Assembly (NCBI GenBank): GCA_964017145.1
Contig: OZ024841.1
Location: 2,356,001 to 2,420,000, forward strand
DNA: 64,000 nt
From: Agrocybe praecox
Lineage: Eukaryota; Basidiomycota; Agaricomycetes; Agaricales; Agrocybaceae
Reading direction: 5' to 3'
The notes beneath the pieces were generated by a model, which did no database searches, was not told the DNA's origin, and worked only from the letters and a program-made list of their open reading frames with translations. The translations under genes and the position numbers were made by a program. Below are positions 53,419 to 64,000 of the stretch, piece by piece. The number at the start of each line of letters is the position of its first letter. Within the stretch, counting starts at the first letter, position 1.

Positions 53419-55899
53419 ATGACCCGCCTAGCTCGTCGTCCGACGCGCGTACAGTCCAGGCATCTCTTTTCTACTCTCTCAGTCGCTTTCTTTGCCCTAT
53501 TCGCCCTTCTTTGTCTCTCTCCTTCAGCAGTCAACGCCGAGGAAGCTCACCCAGAGTATGGAACTGTAATCGGTATTGGTATGTGGTCTTCACGCTTTAC
53601 AAGTGTGTGTATGAGGCTAATCTGCGTGCTGTTTAGATTTGGGAACAACGTATGCAGCTTATTTGTTCATTTTATGCGTATTCATTTATTGACATTTATG
53701 TGCTGGCATTCAGTTATTCATGTGTTGGGTACGTGTGCCTCGATTGAAAATTTGAAAGACATCTGACAGTTCCTTGCTACAGTGTTCAACGAGGAGGTGT
53801 TGTTGAAATTATCGCCAACGACCAGGGTCACCGTATCACACCGTCTTGGGTCAGCTTCACTGATGACGAGAGACTGTAAGCAATGTACCTGGTTTTCTCT
53901 GCCTCTGGTACTAATGTGTTTTCAAAAGTGTCGGTGACAGCGCCAAGAACGCATTCCACTCCAATCCCACTAACACCGTTTTCGACGCCAAACGTCTCAT
54001 TGGTCGCAAGATGGACGACCAAGATATTGTCCGCGACATGAAGCACTGGCCTTTCAAAGTCTCAGAGGTTAACGGAAAGCCCGCCATCACTGTGAAACAC
54101 AAGGGTGAAGACCGTTCCTTCGTGAGTTAGTTTATTTCGTTCGTATGATGACTTTCTAAATTGGCGATGGAAAGACCCCTGAGGAAATTAGCGCCATGGT
54201 TCTCGGTAAAATGAAGGAGACCGCTGAGGCCTACTTGGGCCAGAAGGTCACCCACGCCGTTGTCACCGTCCCAGCTTGTGCGTTTGCCATTTCTTATGAA
54301 TATTTTTGCCCAAGCTAACTATTTCTCCTTAGACTTCAATGACGCTCAACGTCAAGCCACCAAGGATGCCGGAACAATCGCTGGTCTTCAAGTCCTCCGT
54401 ATCATCAATGAGCCTACCGCAGCCGCCATCGCCTACGGTCTCAACAAGAAGGGTGGAGAATCCCAGATCATCGTCTACGATCTCGGAGGTGGAACTTTCG
54501 ATGTCTCTCTTCTTTCCATCGACGACGGTGTCTTCGAAGTTTTGGCTACCGCTGGTGATACCCATCTTGGAGGAGAAGATTTCGATAACCGTGTCATCGA
54601 ATACCTCACCAAGCAGTACAAAAAGAAGACTGGCACTGATGTCACCAAGAACCTCCGTGCTCTCGGTAAACTCAAGCGCGAAGTCGAAAAGGCCAAGAGG
54701 ACCTTGTCCAGCCAACAGAGCACTCGCATTGAAATTGAGAGCTTCGAAGATGGCAATGACTTCTCTGAGACCCTTACCCGCGCCAAGTTCGAGGAACTTA
54801 ACATGGATCTCTTCAGGAAGACCATGAAGCCCGTTGAACAAGTCTTGAAGGACGCCAACGTTAAGAAGGAGGATATTGACGAGGTTGTTCTCGTCGGAGG
54901 TTCCACTCGTATCCCCAAGGTTCAGCAACTCCTCAAAGAGTACTTCGGTGGCAAGGAGCCTTCCAAGGGAATTAACCCCGATGAGGCTGTTGCCTATGGT
55001 GCTGCCGTCCAGGGTGGTATTCTCTCTGGCGCTGAAGGAACTGCTGACGTCGTCCTTGTCGATGTCTGCCCCCTTACCCTTGGTATCGAGACCACTGGTG
55101 GAGTTTTCACCAAGCTCATCCCCCGTAACACTGTCATCCCAACCAGGAAGTCCCAGATGTATGTTTCCTTCCAATTTGACGTGTGATTTTATTTTATTTA
55201 CTTACTCTTTCTCCCTAGCTTCTCGACTGCCGCTGATAACCAGCCTACCGTCTTGATCCAAGTTTTCGAGGGTGAACGTTCTTTGACCAAGGACAACAAC
55301 CTCCTCGGTAAATTCGAGCTTTCTGGCATTCCCCCTGCTCCTCGTGGTGTTCCTCAGATTGAGGTCACCTTTGAAATTGATGCCAATGGTATCATGAAGG
55401 TCGCCGCTGCTGATAAGGGAACGTGAGTCACGTTTTTTTTATTACATTGATATCCAACAATTCTAACGTTTTTTTCAGTGGTAAATCCGAGTCTATCACC
55501 ATCACCAACGAGAAGGGTCGTCTCTCTCAAGAGGAAATTGACCGCATGGTCGCTGACGCTGAGAAGTTTGCCAGCGAGGATGAGGCTCAACGCAAGAGGA
55601 TCGAGGCCCTCAACTCCCTTTCTTCCTTCATCTACGGTCTCAAGAACCAGCTTGGTGACCAGGAGGGTCTTGGTGGCAAGATCTCTGACGAGGACAAGAA
55701 GACTATCTTGGCCACCGTCAAGGATACCACTACATGGATTGACGAGAACGGCAGCAGTGCCAGCACTGAGGATCTCGAAGAGAAGTTGGCCGAGGTCCAG
55801 GGTGTCGTTAACCCCATCACTTCAAAACTCTACTCATCAGGAGGTGCCCCAGCAGGCGATGATGATGAGGATATCACTCGCGACCACGATGAGCTGTAA
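53419..55899 (+). CDS. KAR2: ER Hsp70 chaperone BiP/Kar2
   Basis: About 670 residues from ATG 53419, with a cleavable signal peptide (hydrophobic core [15 protein letters not shown], then SAVNAEE) and C-terminal HDEL ER retrieval signal. ATPase motifs: DLGTTYSCVG (split over micro-exons 53637-53649 and 53714-53728), [14 protein letters not shown], and [16 protein letters not shown]. The substrate-binding domain includes [15 protein letters not shown] and [10 protein letters not shown] (split by an intron at about 55158). Folds proteins entering the ER and regulates the unfolded-protein response. Splicing at 53578|53637, 53649|53714 and 53728|53783 restores DLGTTYSCVGVQRGG without a frame change. 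The last exon (55480-55899) ends DITRDHDEL. Confidence 0.97.
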
Positions 55900-56329
55900 T
55901 TTTTATTCTTATGATACACGATGTGGGGCCATCTCTTAAGGCGGGGGTGCACCTCGAGAACGTCTAAAACCTAGCACTATACAAGTACTTACATAGCCAC
56001 ACTAGCTAGAAGCACTGTTAATATTTAAACGCCATGAACATACCCATCATTGCATTCTTTGCTAGTGTCGAAGTCCTTCGAATTTCATCAACCTTAAGCC
56101 TTTTGCGATTCATTGTCATATTTGAAGTAGATAAATATTAATTGAAACTAGCTTATAGGCACAAATTATAAATGTGAGGTGAGGATAGCAATACTTAGCG
56201 ACAGTACGTTAATACACAGCAGTACATAGTAAAGGTAAAGTAGGAAAGAATTAGTACAACAAGAAGTAGGTGAACGAAGTTGATACAACTAGTAACAATC
56301 CAGAAAAAAAGCCTTACGAAACGCAATGG
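55900..56329. other. 3' region of BiP and NAA30 genes
   Basis: About 430 bp of AT-rich sequence between convergent stop codons. No gene recognised. Confidence 0.4.
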
Positions 56330-57258
56330 CTAGCGCGAAGATACCTCGTCTTCGTCGTCAGAATATGGTGACACGCAAATGGCGCGGTGGGCCATCGATC
56401 GGCGATACCGCTGGGCGAGAGAAGATTGCGTCGGAGGGGTGTTTTCATCGTCATGTTCCGGGGGAGGGGGGACGACGAGCACGAGTCGAAACGCGTCCTT
56501 TCCATTCAAATAAAAGCGATAAAGGCGTTTCTCCCTAATAAATCCCAGGGACTCGTATAGGGACAGTGCGGCGAAGTTGTCATACTCGGTTTCGAGTACA
56601 ATCTGACAGGGAAAATGACAGTCGGTCGCTACATGAGACCGAATTGCAAGAGCAACAACAGAAAAATGGTATACGCACTTCGTCTACACCTCCTTCCTTC
56701 ATAGCTCGCATAGAATTTTGAACAAGTGTGCTAGCTATAATTCAGAAGAGAAAAAAGAAAACAAGGGCCGCACCAGAGGTGGTTTTCCCATAATCTAAGA
56801 GATCCTGTGAGGACGGAAAAGAGGGCGGAAATTCGGACTAACCTATGCCTCGCTTTCGCCATTTCTTGTCTACGCTGAGCATGGCTATATATCCTCTGTT
56901 CGTGAGATCCTTGTGCATACTTTGCTTGCACACGATCACACCGATAGGTTCCGCGTTAACCGAGTCGGATGGATACGCCTACGTACATACGCGAGATGAG
57001 TTTCAATCAAGGAATTCTCGATGTTACGAGAAGACTCGCCAGAAATGAAAGATGAGGCCTAGAAAACGCGGAATCAAGTTAGCATTGGTAATAGCAGCGA
57101 TCACACGACCTTGGGGATGGGCGGAATACACACCACTGATGGAGGAAATAACGGAAAGTATATATGACATAGGGTTCGCTGAGCTCGCTCTGTACGAGAG
57201 CCATGATATGAGGCAAGTCTGATTCGCCCAAGTATTGGCGGTAGAATATCGACCCCAT
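56330..57258 (-). CDS. MAK3: N-alpha-acetyltransferase 30 (NatC catalytic subunit)
   Basis: ATG 57258 ([18 protein letters not shown]) to TAG 56330-56332, about five exons, about 220 residues. GNAT-fold motifs: [16 protein letters not shown] in exon 1; [20 protein letters not shown] and [15 protein letters not shown] (acetyl-CoA-binding RKRGIG-type motif) in the next; then [20 protein letters not shown] and [16 protein letters not shown]. NatC acetylates N-terminal Met before hydrophobic residues with Naa35 and Naa38. The C-terminal tail of about 50 residues ([20 protein letters not shown]) beyond the normal end RLVL is an odd acidic, Ser-rich extension. Confidence 0.9.
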
Positions 57259-57366
57259 GGTATGTGCTCAAGGATGCGTGTGACAAATCCTTTGTTAATT
57301 CAGTGTGTGACATAACGCTTCCGATTTCATACTCTAGCTTCTACTTTAACATGCACGACAGACATA

Positions 57367-59763
57367 TCAAGCAGCGACAATATCTACTCGCCCATCGCTC
57401 TTCTTTTCCTCGTCAAATGACCTACTCGGAGAATCTGCTTCCGACTTGATATTCGCCACAGGTCCAGTGAACCAGTAGACTCCTCCGTATTTCGGGAAGT
57501 AGTAGTAAATTAAGGATAGAACCATGACCCCTCCAAACACGACCACTGTGTAATTCATGTCTGCCACTGACGTGGTCGGAGTAGCTGGGAATAGGAACAC
57601 GACGCTCATGAATCCCATGAAGAGGACACCAGTTGCCCCTATAGGCAGACTCTAAATACAGATTGTGATGATTGTAAGTCGTACAGTTCAAAATAATATT
57701 ACCACGGTCATAGAGAAAAAACTCACCAGTACACCGCAATCAAAAGGACCGGGTTTAAAATCATTGTCGCCCAGAAACCTCGCAGCAATCGGAACGGAAT
57801 ACGCAAAGTATAGACCTACGACTGATAGAGCGAAGACTGCATTGATAGCTTGATCCCCCGCAAATACAAGAAGTCCCAGAGCCATTGAAAGAATCGCATC
57901 GAACCACACGGTGTTGACGGGAGTCTCCGTATAGCTGTTGATCCTGTAGAGCCATCCTGATAGTGGTAATGCTGAAAGAGTTATTTATTTCAGGGCTTTC
58001 CGGACTTGCATCTAATCATAGATAGCGCAGCTCACCAGAATCACGGCTGAACGCAAACGTTTGACGACTGGCTGCCAGCAACTACAGCTTATATTAACCA
58101 ACGTGCATGATAATCTAAAGAGATCGGATGACCCACCATGCTGGAACCCATCATATACCTGCAGAAGGGAAATCCTAATCAGACGTGTTCATCCTGGAAT
58201 CTGTATACAATGCTCACTGGACAATAACAACGATCGACCAGATAGCGAGTGTCGGACGTTGACCAAAGCTATTAAAGAAGATTTGTGCCATTGGTTGGTC
58301 ACTGTCCACGAGGGAAGCGATATCTCCTCCCATGCAGAACGCCAAAGACATATTGATTGCTACTTGCAAAATTAGTGCAGTCCAGGAGAGCAGAATTGGC
58401 GAAGACGCACCCCAACCAAGAACACCCGCAATACCAATCGCACTGACGATTGCCCATGGAACAGCAACGGCAGCATTAGAGGCTTCCTCGCTGATATGTA
58501 CACTAGAATCAAATGAACCTGGGCCGTCTGTGATCAGCATTTGGGAAATCATCTCCACAATTGAGTTTGGCCCACAGATAGTCCACAGTGGTGCCAAGAA
58601 GCTTAGTATAAAAGCATAACCATTAGGCCATCCATCGCCTGGAAGAAGCGGGGTCATATCAATTATAGTGTTTTCAATCGAGGAGGGAGTAAGCTACCAT
58701 TGTAAAAGTCCCCAAGGGCGACCTTTGCTGAGTTCTTGAATTCGTTAGGTGTGGCTGCAGGTAATGCGATGATAATGGCTAAACATAAACTAAGGATTGC
58801 CAGCTTTTAATATACCACCGTTACACAACGACACAAAAGGACTCACGCGACATTAAGAACAACATAGACTGTCTGAAGACGTGCTAACACCGCTGTTCCA
58901 AGACAGCAAATTACAGCATGTGAAAGGACAATGGCAACGTAGACACCACTGGGTTGTGTAAAAGTTAGGGAATAAACAAATTATATAAAAGCGAAGGGTT
59001 ACTTACAATAGTTGTGCATTTGTTGGCTCAAAGGCGCCGTTAGTACCAATAGTAGCGGCAGCCATTACTTGGACAGCACAACCCCAGTCAATGGAAGCCA
59101 CTGACGCAATGGATCCTATGGTGTTCGCGTCTAAAAATATCATCAGCATATCAATCATAATGCATAATGCGCGAATCGACTTACACCCAACGGACCAACA
59201 TAATACATTTCTCCAACGCGGTGAGGAGTAGGAGTAGGTCCAGAAGTACAACTTTAGTCAGTAAATCAAAATGATATGTTAGCCCTCACGACTCTGCAAA
59301 TGGACTCGAATACAATACTCACCCCGCCAGAGGTCGGTGCCGAGGACGCTAGCTCTGCCATAGATATACCAACAAGGAGGATAAACACACTAGCCACTAG
59401 CCACTATACTAGTTGTCAATAATCTCCTCGATATGATGAAAGATACGTAACACTTACACCCCAAACCATAGCTGGACCTCCTCCGTTTGGCAAAGCATAG
59501 AACAGCACAGACGCTATTGACGGTAACAGCCCAATTATTGAGAAAGCAATCCCAAAGACCTGTTTGAGAGTAAAAAGTAAAACAACCTTCAATCGAAATC
59601 GCCAAAAGAAACGCTATTAAAGTGTACGTACTTCAAGTGGCTTGAACGCTCTCTTGAACTCCTGCTTGTAGCCAAGCGTGGCTAGCAGAGCTTCATCCTT
59701 CAACCTCATCGCGTCCTTTTGAGAAATACCCGCCTCTGTGGCGTTAGAAGTAGCTGAGGCCAT
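57367..59763 (-). CDS. APC-superfamily amino-acid/polyamine permease
   Basis: ATG 59763 (MASATSNATEAGIS) to TGA 57367-57369, about ten or more exons, about 530 residues. The start has LATLGYKQEFKRAFKPLE leading into VFGIAFSIIGLLPSI, a signature of UGA4/HNM1-type permeases (GABA, choline, polyamine transport). Further spans include GGPAMVWG, VFILLVGISMAELASSAPTS, YFWTYSYSSPRWRNVLCW, TPVNTVWFDAILSMALGLL and NAVFALSVVGLYFAYSVPIA. The conserved GISMAELASSAPTSGG motif supports eukaryotic amino-acid permease membership. Substrate cannot be named from sequence. Divergent from the inverted-repeat region to the right. Confidence 0.88.
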
Positions 59764-60413
59764 CCTAACAGTAGAAAGACAACCGTATAGCTACACCGAG
59801 AATGTGGTGAAGAGGAGAGAGAAGTGACCGGAAATGACGGATTCAAAGGTGGCTCCTCTTTCTATCCATATTGTTTCCCACCGCAATGAGAGCATTCAGA
59901 AATAGCACGCAGATGGGGATATCAGTGTAGTGTTTGAATAGCAAGCTGTCTGCACTTTAAGATTCCAATGATCCTTCAAGATATGCGAGTAATCGTTGCG
60001 ACATGCCATGGGGACATTGTCAGGCCAGATAGTAAGACCGGGGATGAGCCCTGAGCCACACTGAGATAGCAAGTCAAAGAAGCCGAACAGGTGATGTATT
60101 GAAGTATCTTGGGAAAGATAACCCCTGCGATAAGCGTGCATATGGCGGACCCGGGCGGCAGCAGACAAGCATTAATAGTAGTAGTAGAACTTTTTATAAT
60201 GAAGGAAGACTGAAGCAGGGATCATCATATTCAGCCTGATAGTAATGAAGATAGAGAGCCGGACGATTCGAAGAAAAAACTTGGCAAAAACGGTTGTAGC
60301 GTCGAAGTTATGACCGAACAAACAAAGCCAAAGTTTAGATACCAATGCTGGTTTTCTTCCTTGGACCTTAATAAGTTTGATGTGCAAGAACTATCATATT
60401 CTGTATTCTCTAT
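59764..60413. other. Intergenic
   Basis: About 650 bp upstream of the permease. Ends in a palindromic element. Nothing coding recognised. Confidence 0.4.
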
Positions 60414-60631
60414 CACTGCTGGCTTTGATTGCTATATTTTCAACATAAGTATACGGTGAAAATATACGTGATACTCTGTATATTTTACTGCGTATATGTC
60501 GAACATATATGTTTCGGGCATGCTTTATATGGTAAGCCCGAGACGTATACGTTCAACATATATGCAGTAAAATATATATTACATATACTTTCACCGATTT
60601 ATTGAGTATATAACAATCAAAGCCAGCAGTG
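60414..60631. mobile_element. 218-bp palindromic MITE
   Basis: Termini CACTGCTGGCTTTGATTG and its inverse CAATCAAAGCCAGCAGTG. The two arms (about 100 bp each, imperfect, with blocks like TATATTTTACTGC and GCAGTAAAATATA) are complementary around a central stretch ATGCTTTATATGGTAA. There is no coding capacity. A CACTG start is shared with CACTA-like elements, so a distantly related transposase may mobilise it (inference). No clear target duplication. Confidence 0.75.
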
Positions 60632-60648
60632 AAATTTTAGGCTCGCGA

Positions 60649-60717
60649 CCAGCCGTTATCTGTCAAACTCCGCTACATGCCGAAGGTCAGCCGCGAGCAT
60701 CTCCAGATAACGGCTGG
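60649..60717. repeat. Short inverted repeat, 14-bp arms
   Basis: CCAGCCGTTATCTG (60649-60662) and CAGATAACGGCTGG (60704-60717) are perfect inverses 41 bp apart. The right arm overlaps the left TIR of the next element. Confidence 0.7.
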
Positions 60718-61839
60718 GAGTAACGGGGACGTTTAGTAGGGTCACGCAATGTCACAAAGAACTTGGTAAAAATGTTTCACTTGTCAACCTTCCCCCTTCG
60801 TCCCCATCACTCCTCTTCGCTTTTCCTATCGCAAACTACGAAATATTTGCCTCATTTTGCTATCAGGCTGCTACTAGGCAACTCCTGGCAGGTTCAACCT
60901 TCATTGGCAGATAAGCCCCTTTTCAATCACCTCCCAACACCTGCCAGGCCCCAGCTCGCCTGCCCAGTCACTTTCTCTATGTTCGATCTCGTTTTTGGGA
61001 CATGCGTACGATTGGCGTATGAAGAAGTGACCACCACTGATACAATTTCTATCTTATGCTGCTACGCCCAGTAAGAAGCCGTTGAAGTTTTGAACCTCAA
61101 CATGGGGATTTCTGGTCATTACCTCGATGGTGACTCGTGAGTGGAATCCGTTCAAAGACAACCAGCTCAACCTTATTCGTTGTACCCAAGTCAAATCATA
61201 AACACTATTGTACCCATTGTTGCTGGAATTCCGTTGCACGCCCATAAACCGAATGTTGAACGTCGGTCAATCGCGGAGTGTCAGTCACTGGTCAGTAGTG
61301 CACTATTCATTTTCTACAACGCCAGAATCTGAATCATTGTTGTACTCTTTTACAGATCTCAGAGCTTTTCGAGTATGGGAATTGATATTTGCTGTGAGGC
61401 AGACGGATTCAGTGTAGCAGGAGGAAGTTTTGGCAATGTCCCCTTTTCAAAGAGATGGTATGTGCCATTGATACACCATTCAGTGTATACAGTTTCTAAT
61501 ATGTGCCATAGGTCATATTATAGTGTTATCAATATGCCACTGGTGCCAAACCGGTGCTATATCAAAACAGCTTAACATTTTTAGGCTGTTTCTGCCAAAT
61601 AACGAACAAAAAGTCTGATAATTCAGCTCTATTTGTGAAATACAACTTTCTGAAAATATATTATGATTTAAGATACTTTATGAAGGTCATACATATTGGT
61701 AAAGTGGTAATTTGACGAGTGTAGCAAGATAGAGGTAAGATTTTGACGAAGTGATGCACGCGCAAAATGCGAAATTTCACTAAGTCTTTGTCACGCAGGG
61801 GGCCTTCCTCCAAAACGTCCCCGTTACTCCCAGTCGTTA
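60708..61839. mobile_element. 1.13-kb TIR element, non-coding or gutted
   Basis: The left end TAACGGCTGGGAGTAACGGG plus GACGTTT is inverted at the right end (61812-61839), with a looser similarity extending inward (GTGACAAAG blocks). Between the ends are only short, unrecognised open frames. No transposase seen, so non-autonomous. No target duplication identified. Confidence 0.65.
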
Positions 61840-62541
61840 GGTGGTGATGCCCCTTTCATGGTCCGCTTGAGTTCCGATTGATGTCCGCTTGATGTTAGGA
61901 TCCACAACAATGCCACAACAAATGACCAAACATGAGTAAATCACCACCGTAACGTACTGGTCGCGAGTCTAGTGAAATTTCCGTGTTCTTTTGCGGTGTT
62001 CTTTTATCACTTTTGGGAAATCACGGCCAGTTCGCGGCCCGCCGCGGCATCGCTTTCTAAGAAGTAGCAACTTGTCCATTTCTTGTCCCTTCAGAACAGA
62101 AGTGCAGAATTGGTGAAGTACTAAAACACTTTACACATATGTATAGAGTTATACCTGACAGTAAGCCATTGAAATTTGCTTTTCTTCAATCTTCAAATTG
62201 TACGGCCAGGCAGGAGTAGCTTCCCCGCTCGGCAGTTAGGTCCAGCTTGCTGCCGCGTTTCGGCAATCCCCTGGCTTGCCGTTCCTCCCTGCTATTAGTC
62301 CTGGAGTGTCTTCAGCAATGAGAAAACAAGTCTGATAATATGATGTCAGAACTCTATGACCCCATCGGATGTACAATGCACTCCTACGAAGCGAGCCTTG
62401 GGCGGCGGAACACCTAGTATAGAATGACGCAATCGCTGTGAATATATTTGCTAGTAAAGGATGGGATCTTATCAGATGAGATGGCATGTAACTCGGTGCT
62501 ATTCGCCTCGTCTTCTCTCCTGCACACTACTTACGGTCGAG
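61840..62541. other. Intergenic / BolA 5' region
   Basis: 700 bp without a recognisable gene. Contains a GC-rich patch (GGCCCGCCGCGGCATCG near 62,037). Confidence 0.4.
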
Positions 62542-62983
62542 ATGCCTATAGATGTTGTCGCTCTCGAAAAGGCCATTAAACGTGCCATACCAGTCACCCA
62601 CCTCGAAATTGAGGATCAGTCCAGTGGCTGCGGAGAGAATTACGCCATTGTCCTCGTGAGCGAGGTGAGTACTTACTTTCCTCGTCGGGTCGTATCACAA
62701 GATTTACTTTGAACAAAAGGTATTTCAGGGAAAGACAACTCTGGCAAGGCACAGAATGAGTACGTCGTACCATTACTTCCGTCTTGACGACTTGCGCTAA
62801 TTTTGCGTCTTCTAGTCAATGAGCTCTTAAAAGAGCAAATCGCCCAAATGCACGCCTTCTCCCAGGTATGAAAGGGCGCGCTTCTGTGTATTAGCACAAT
62901 ATAACGTTGAGTAGAAAACATATACCCCGAAGCAGTACGAAGAGGTTCAAGCCAAAGCCGCTGCGGAGCAACCCGAGTCTTAG
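62542..62983 (+). CDS. BolA-like protein, BolA2/Bol2 type
   Basis: About 86 residues in four exons, ATG 62542 (MPIDVVALEKAIKRAIPV) to TAG 62981-62983. Length and order match BolA2: LEIEDQSSGCGENYAIVLVS (the Cys of SGCG is the Fe-S ligand), EVFQGKTTLARHRMIN (the invariant His of LARHR also binds the cluster), then ELLKEQIAQMHAFSQKTYTP. Cytosolic BolA2 works with monothiol glutaredoxins in iron regulation. Introns: GTGAGT at 62664, GTACGT at 62760, GTATGA at 62865. An in-frame upstream ATG at 62461 would add 27 residues without homology; 62542 is preferred. Confidence 0.92.
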
Positions 62984-63375
62984 GGGATCGTACGCGTATG
63001 CATCGACTTCGGGTCGGGGTAGTAGGGCACCACACCTAAAATCTTTCTATCTTTCTCTTTCATTTGACGAATCTATAAACATAGACTCTTTACTGACTGT
63101 ATTCTGTGACAAATTTATATGTACTACCAACTAAGCATGCGGTCGATGATATATCTACTTTTTCGGCCGGAGCAGTGGTTCGTGGTTTTCGTGTAAGTAT
63201 ATTTCGGAATTCGGGCTACATACTACATTGGTTTACTAATATAGGTACATGGCCAAGCAATATGGTGTATTTTGGAAAAAAAAAAAAAAAAGCTCTTAAA
63301 GAGTCTCAGAGGGTGATAATCAGTAAGTAGTGGCCCCGTGAACCCTAGCGGGCAAGGGTACTCGACATGTCTATA
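62984..63375. other. 3' regions of two convergent genes
   Basis: Contains a run of about 17 A (near 63276-63292). No coding sequence recognised. Confidence 0.4.
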
Positions 63376-64000
63376 TTAATTGTTCTCGTATGGCAAAACA
63401 TTATTAATACTTGTAAAACGCTCCATACTCGCACAGGTATTATTTTTTACTGTGATGCAGTCCGCCATAATAGTCGCAATCTCGAGGCCCTCGAAGTATG
63501 CACCATGCAAAAATCCTATGTGGACCATCATGAAAAACTTCAGCGACTTTTACTCGATCAATAGAAACAAGAAAAAATCTAACCAAAATATTTCCGACTC
63601 GTAGCTTCACCAGCAAAGTAAAGTCTATCGACATTTGTTCTCAGATTATCGAGATGCTGGCTGGTAAAAGAGGGTGGCCAATTTGAGTACGAGCCACGGA
63701 AAAGTGGGTTACTGTGCCACCGGGGAAAGAAGAAATCCAAAGGTTCGGGCACAGTGACGTTGGGGAACATTGAGCGTACAACACCCATAACTTCCGATTT
63801 CACTTGATTGTTCGAAAGTGCCTCGATTCTCTCTGAGTAATCTCCCTGCACTATATCGTCAGTAGGTGTATTTGTGGAAGAACAAGTGCTCACCGACTGT
63901 AACAGTTACAAATACAATTCCAGATCCCGGTAGGAAATTCTTGTGGTCGAGGCTTTGCCAAACTGGATACCTCCCTCGCTCGGAGTCTGCATAGAGAGCC
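63376..64000 (-). CDS. Flavin amine oxidase (polyamine-oxidase-like), C-terminal part
   Basis: Partial: the gene starts beyond 64000. Three exons are visible, with TAA at 63376-63378. The first reads LYADSERGRYPVWQSLDHKN; after introns come YSERIEALSNNQVKSEVMG, FPRWHSNPLFRGSYSNWPP and VDRLYFAGEATSRKYFG. The last exon reads GFLHGAYFEGLEIATIM. The R/WxxN..F.GSY..WPP region and the FAGEATS motif (FAD-binding C-terminus) are typical of FAD-dependent amine oxidases of the polyamine oxidase/LSD group. The N-terminal GxGxxG motif is not in the window. The last intron (about 63510-63598) removes an in-frame stop-free stretch and is bordered by GT..AG. Confidence 0.85.

Noticed and set aside
54329..55174. 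Long minus-strand open frame opposite BiP
   Set aside because: It is a shadow of the highly biased codon use of BiP on the other strand; no family signal.
60763..61575. Short open frames inside the 1.13-kb TIR element
   Set aside because: They do not join into a transposase and show no catalytic motif.
62461..62541. Upstream ATG start for the BolA2-like gene
   Set aside because: It would add 27 residues without BolA homology; the downstream ATG gives the normal BolA2 length.
63276..63292. Poly-A run as evidence of a retrocopy
   Set aside because: No coding copy lies upstream of it in the right orientation; the neighbouring gene has introns.

Overview
The window is genomic DNA of a filamentous basidiomycete, most likely an Agaricomycete. 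The genes are split by many short introns (about 45-70 nt, GT..AG), intergenic distances are short, and the repeats include Plavaka-type transposases and a DUF6532 protein, both typical of mushroom-forming fungi. No rRNA, tRNA, CRISPR or operon structure was seen. Gene models were built by hand from reading frames and splice signals, so internal exon edges are approximate unless stated.

Bases 1 to about 18,700 are a transposon graveyard with nested insertions. After a satellite-like block (1-1330) comes a degraded LTR retrotransposon (2037-7818). It has a polypurine tract, two alignable LTR segments and an antisense gag-like pseudogene, but no visible polymerase. A non-LTR (LINE) fragment carrying a zinc-knuckle ORF1 and the start of an endonuclease ORF2 lies inside it, and that fragment is cut off close to a terminal-inverted-repeat MITE (5060-5762). 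A related MITE abuts the 3' LTR and is split by a structurally complete Tc1-like DD34E transposon (8646-10252). Further right, a Plavaka transposase gene (11570-15489, minus) is broken by a third MITE of the same family (12170-12936) and by in-frame TGA codons. It is divergently paired with a DUF6532 gene (15861-18046, plus), also broken by a TGA. LTR differences and the stop codons are mostly CpG transitions, pointing to methylation-linked deamination in this island.

Bases 18,705-59,763 are a dense housekeeping region: a VHS-GAT adaptor (LSB5-like), a conserved unknown protein, a TKL-like kinase with a C1-like zinc finger, an ACOT9-type acyl-CoA thioesterase, two convergent paralogous eight-span membrane proteins of unknown function, nucleoporin Nup192/Nup205, SFT2, cytosolic leucyl-tRNA synthetase, a CxxC protein of unknown function, a Kes1/Osh4 oxysterol-binding protein, an otubain, a FluG-N-terminus-like amidohydrolase, BiP/Kar2, the NatC catalytic subunit (MAK3/NAA30) and an APC amino-acid permease. 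Several act in the secretory pathway (VHS-GAT, SFT2, Kes1, BiP), but they are independent genes and clustering is probably incidental.

Bases 59,764-64,000 hold two small inverted-repeat elements (a 218-bp palindromic MITE and a 1.13-kb TIR element), a BolA2-like gene and the 3' end of a flavin amine oxidase gene that runs off the window.

The most notable points are the CpG-decay signature, the Plavaka/DUF6532 divergent pair, the intact Tc1-like element with inverted internal repeats, the paralogous membrane-protein pair, two consecutive micro-exons (13 and 15 nt) encoding the nucleotide-binding loop of BiP, and UPRE-like sites in the short BiP promoter.
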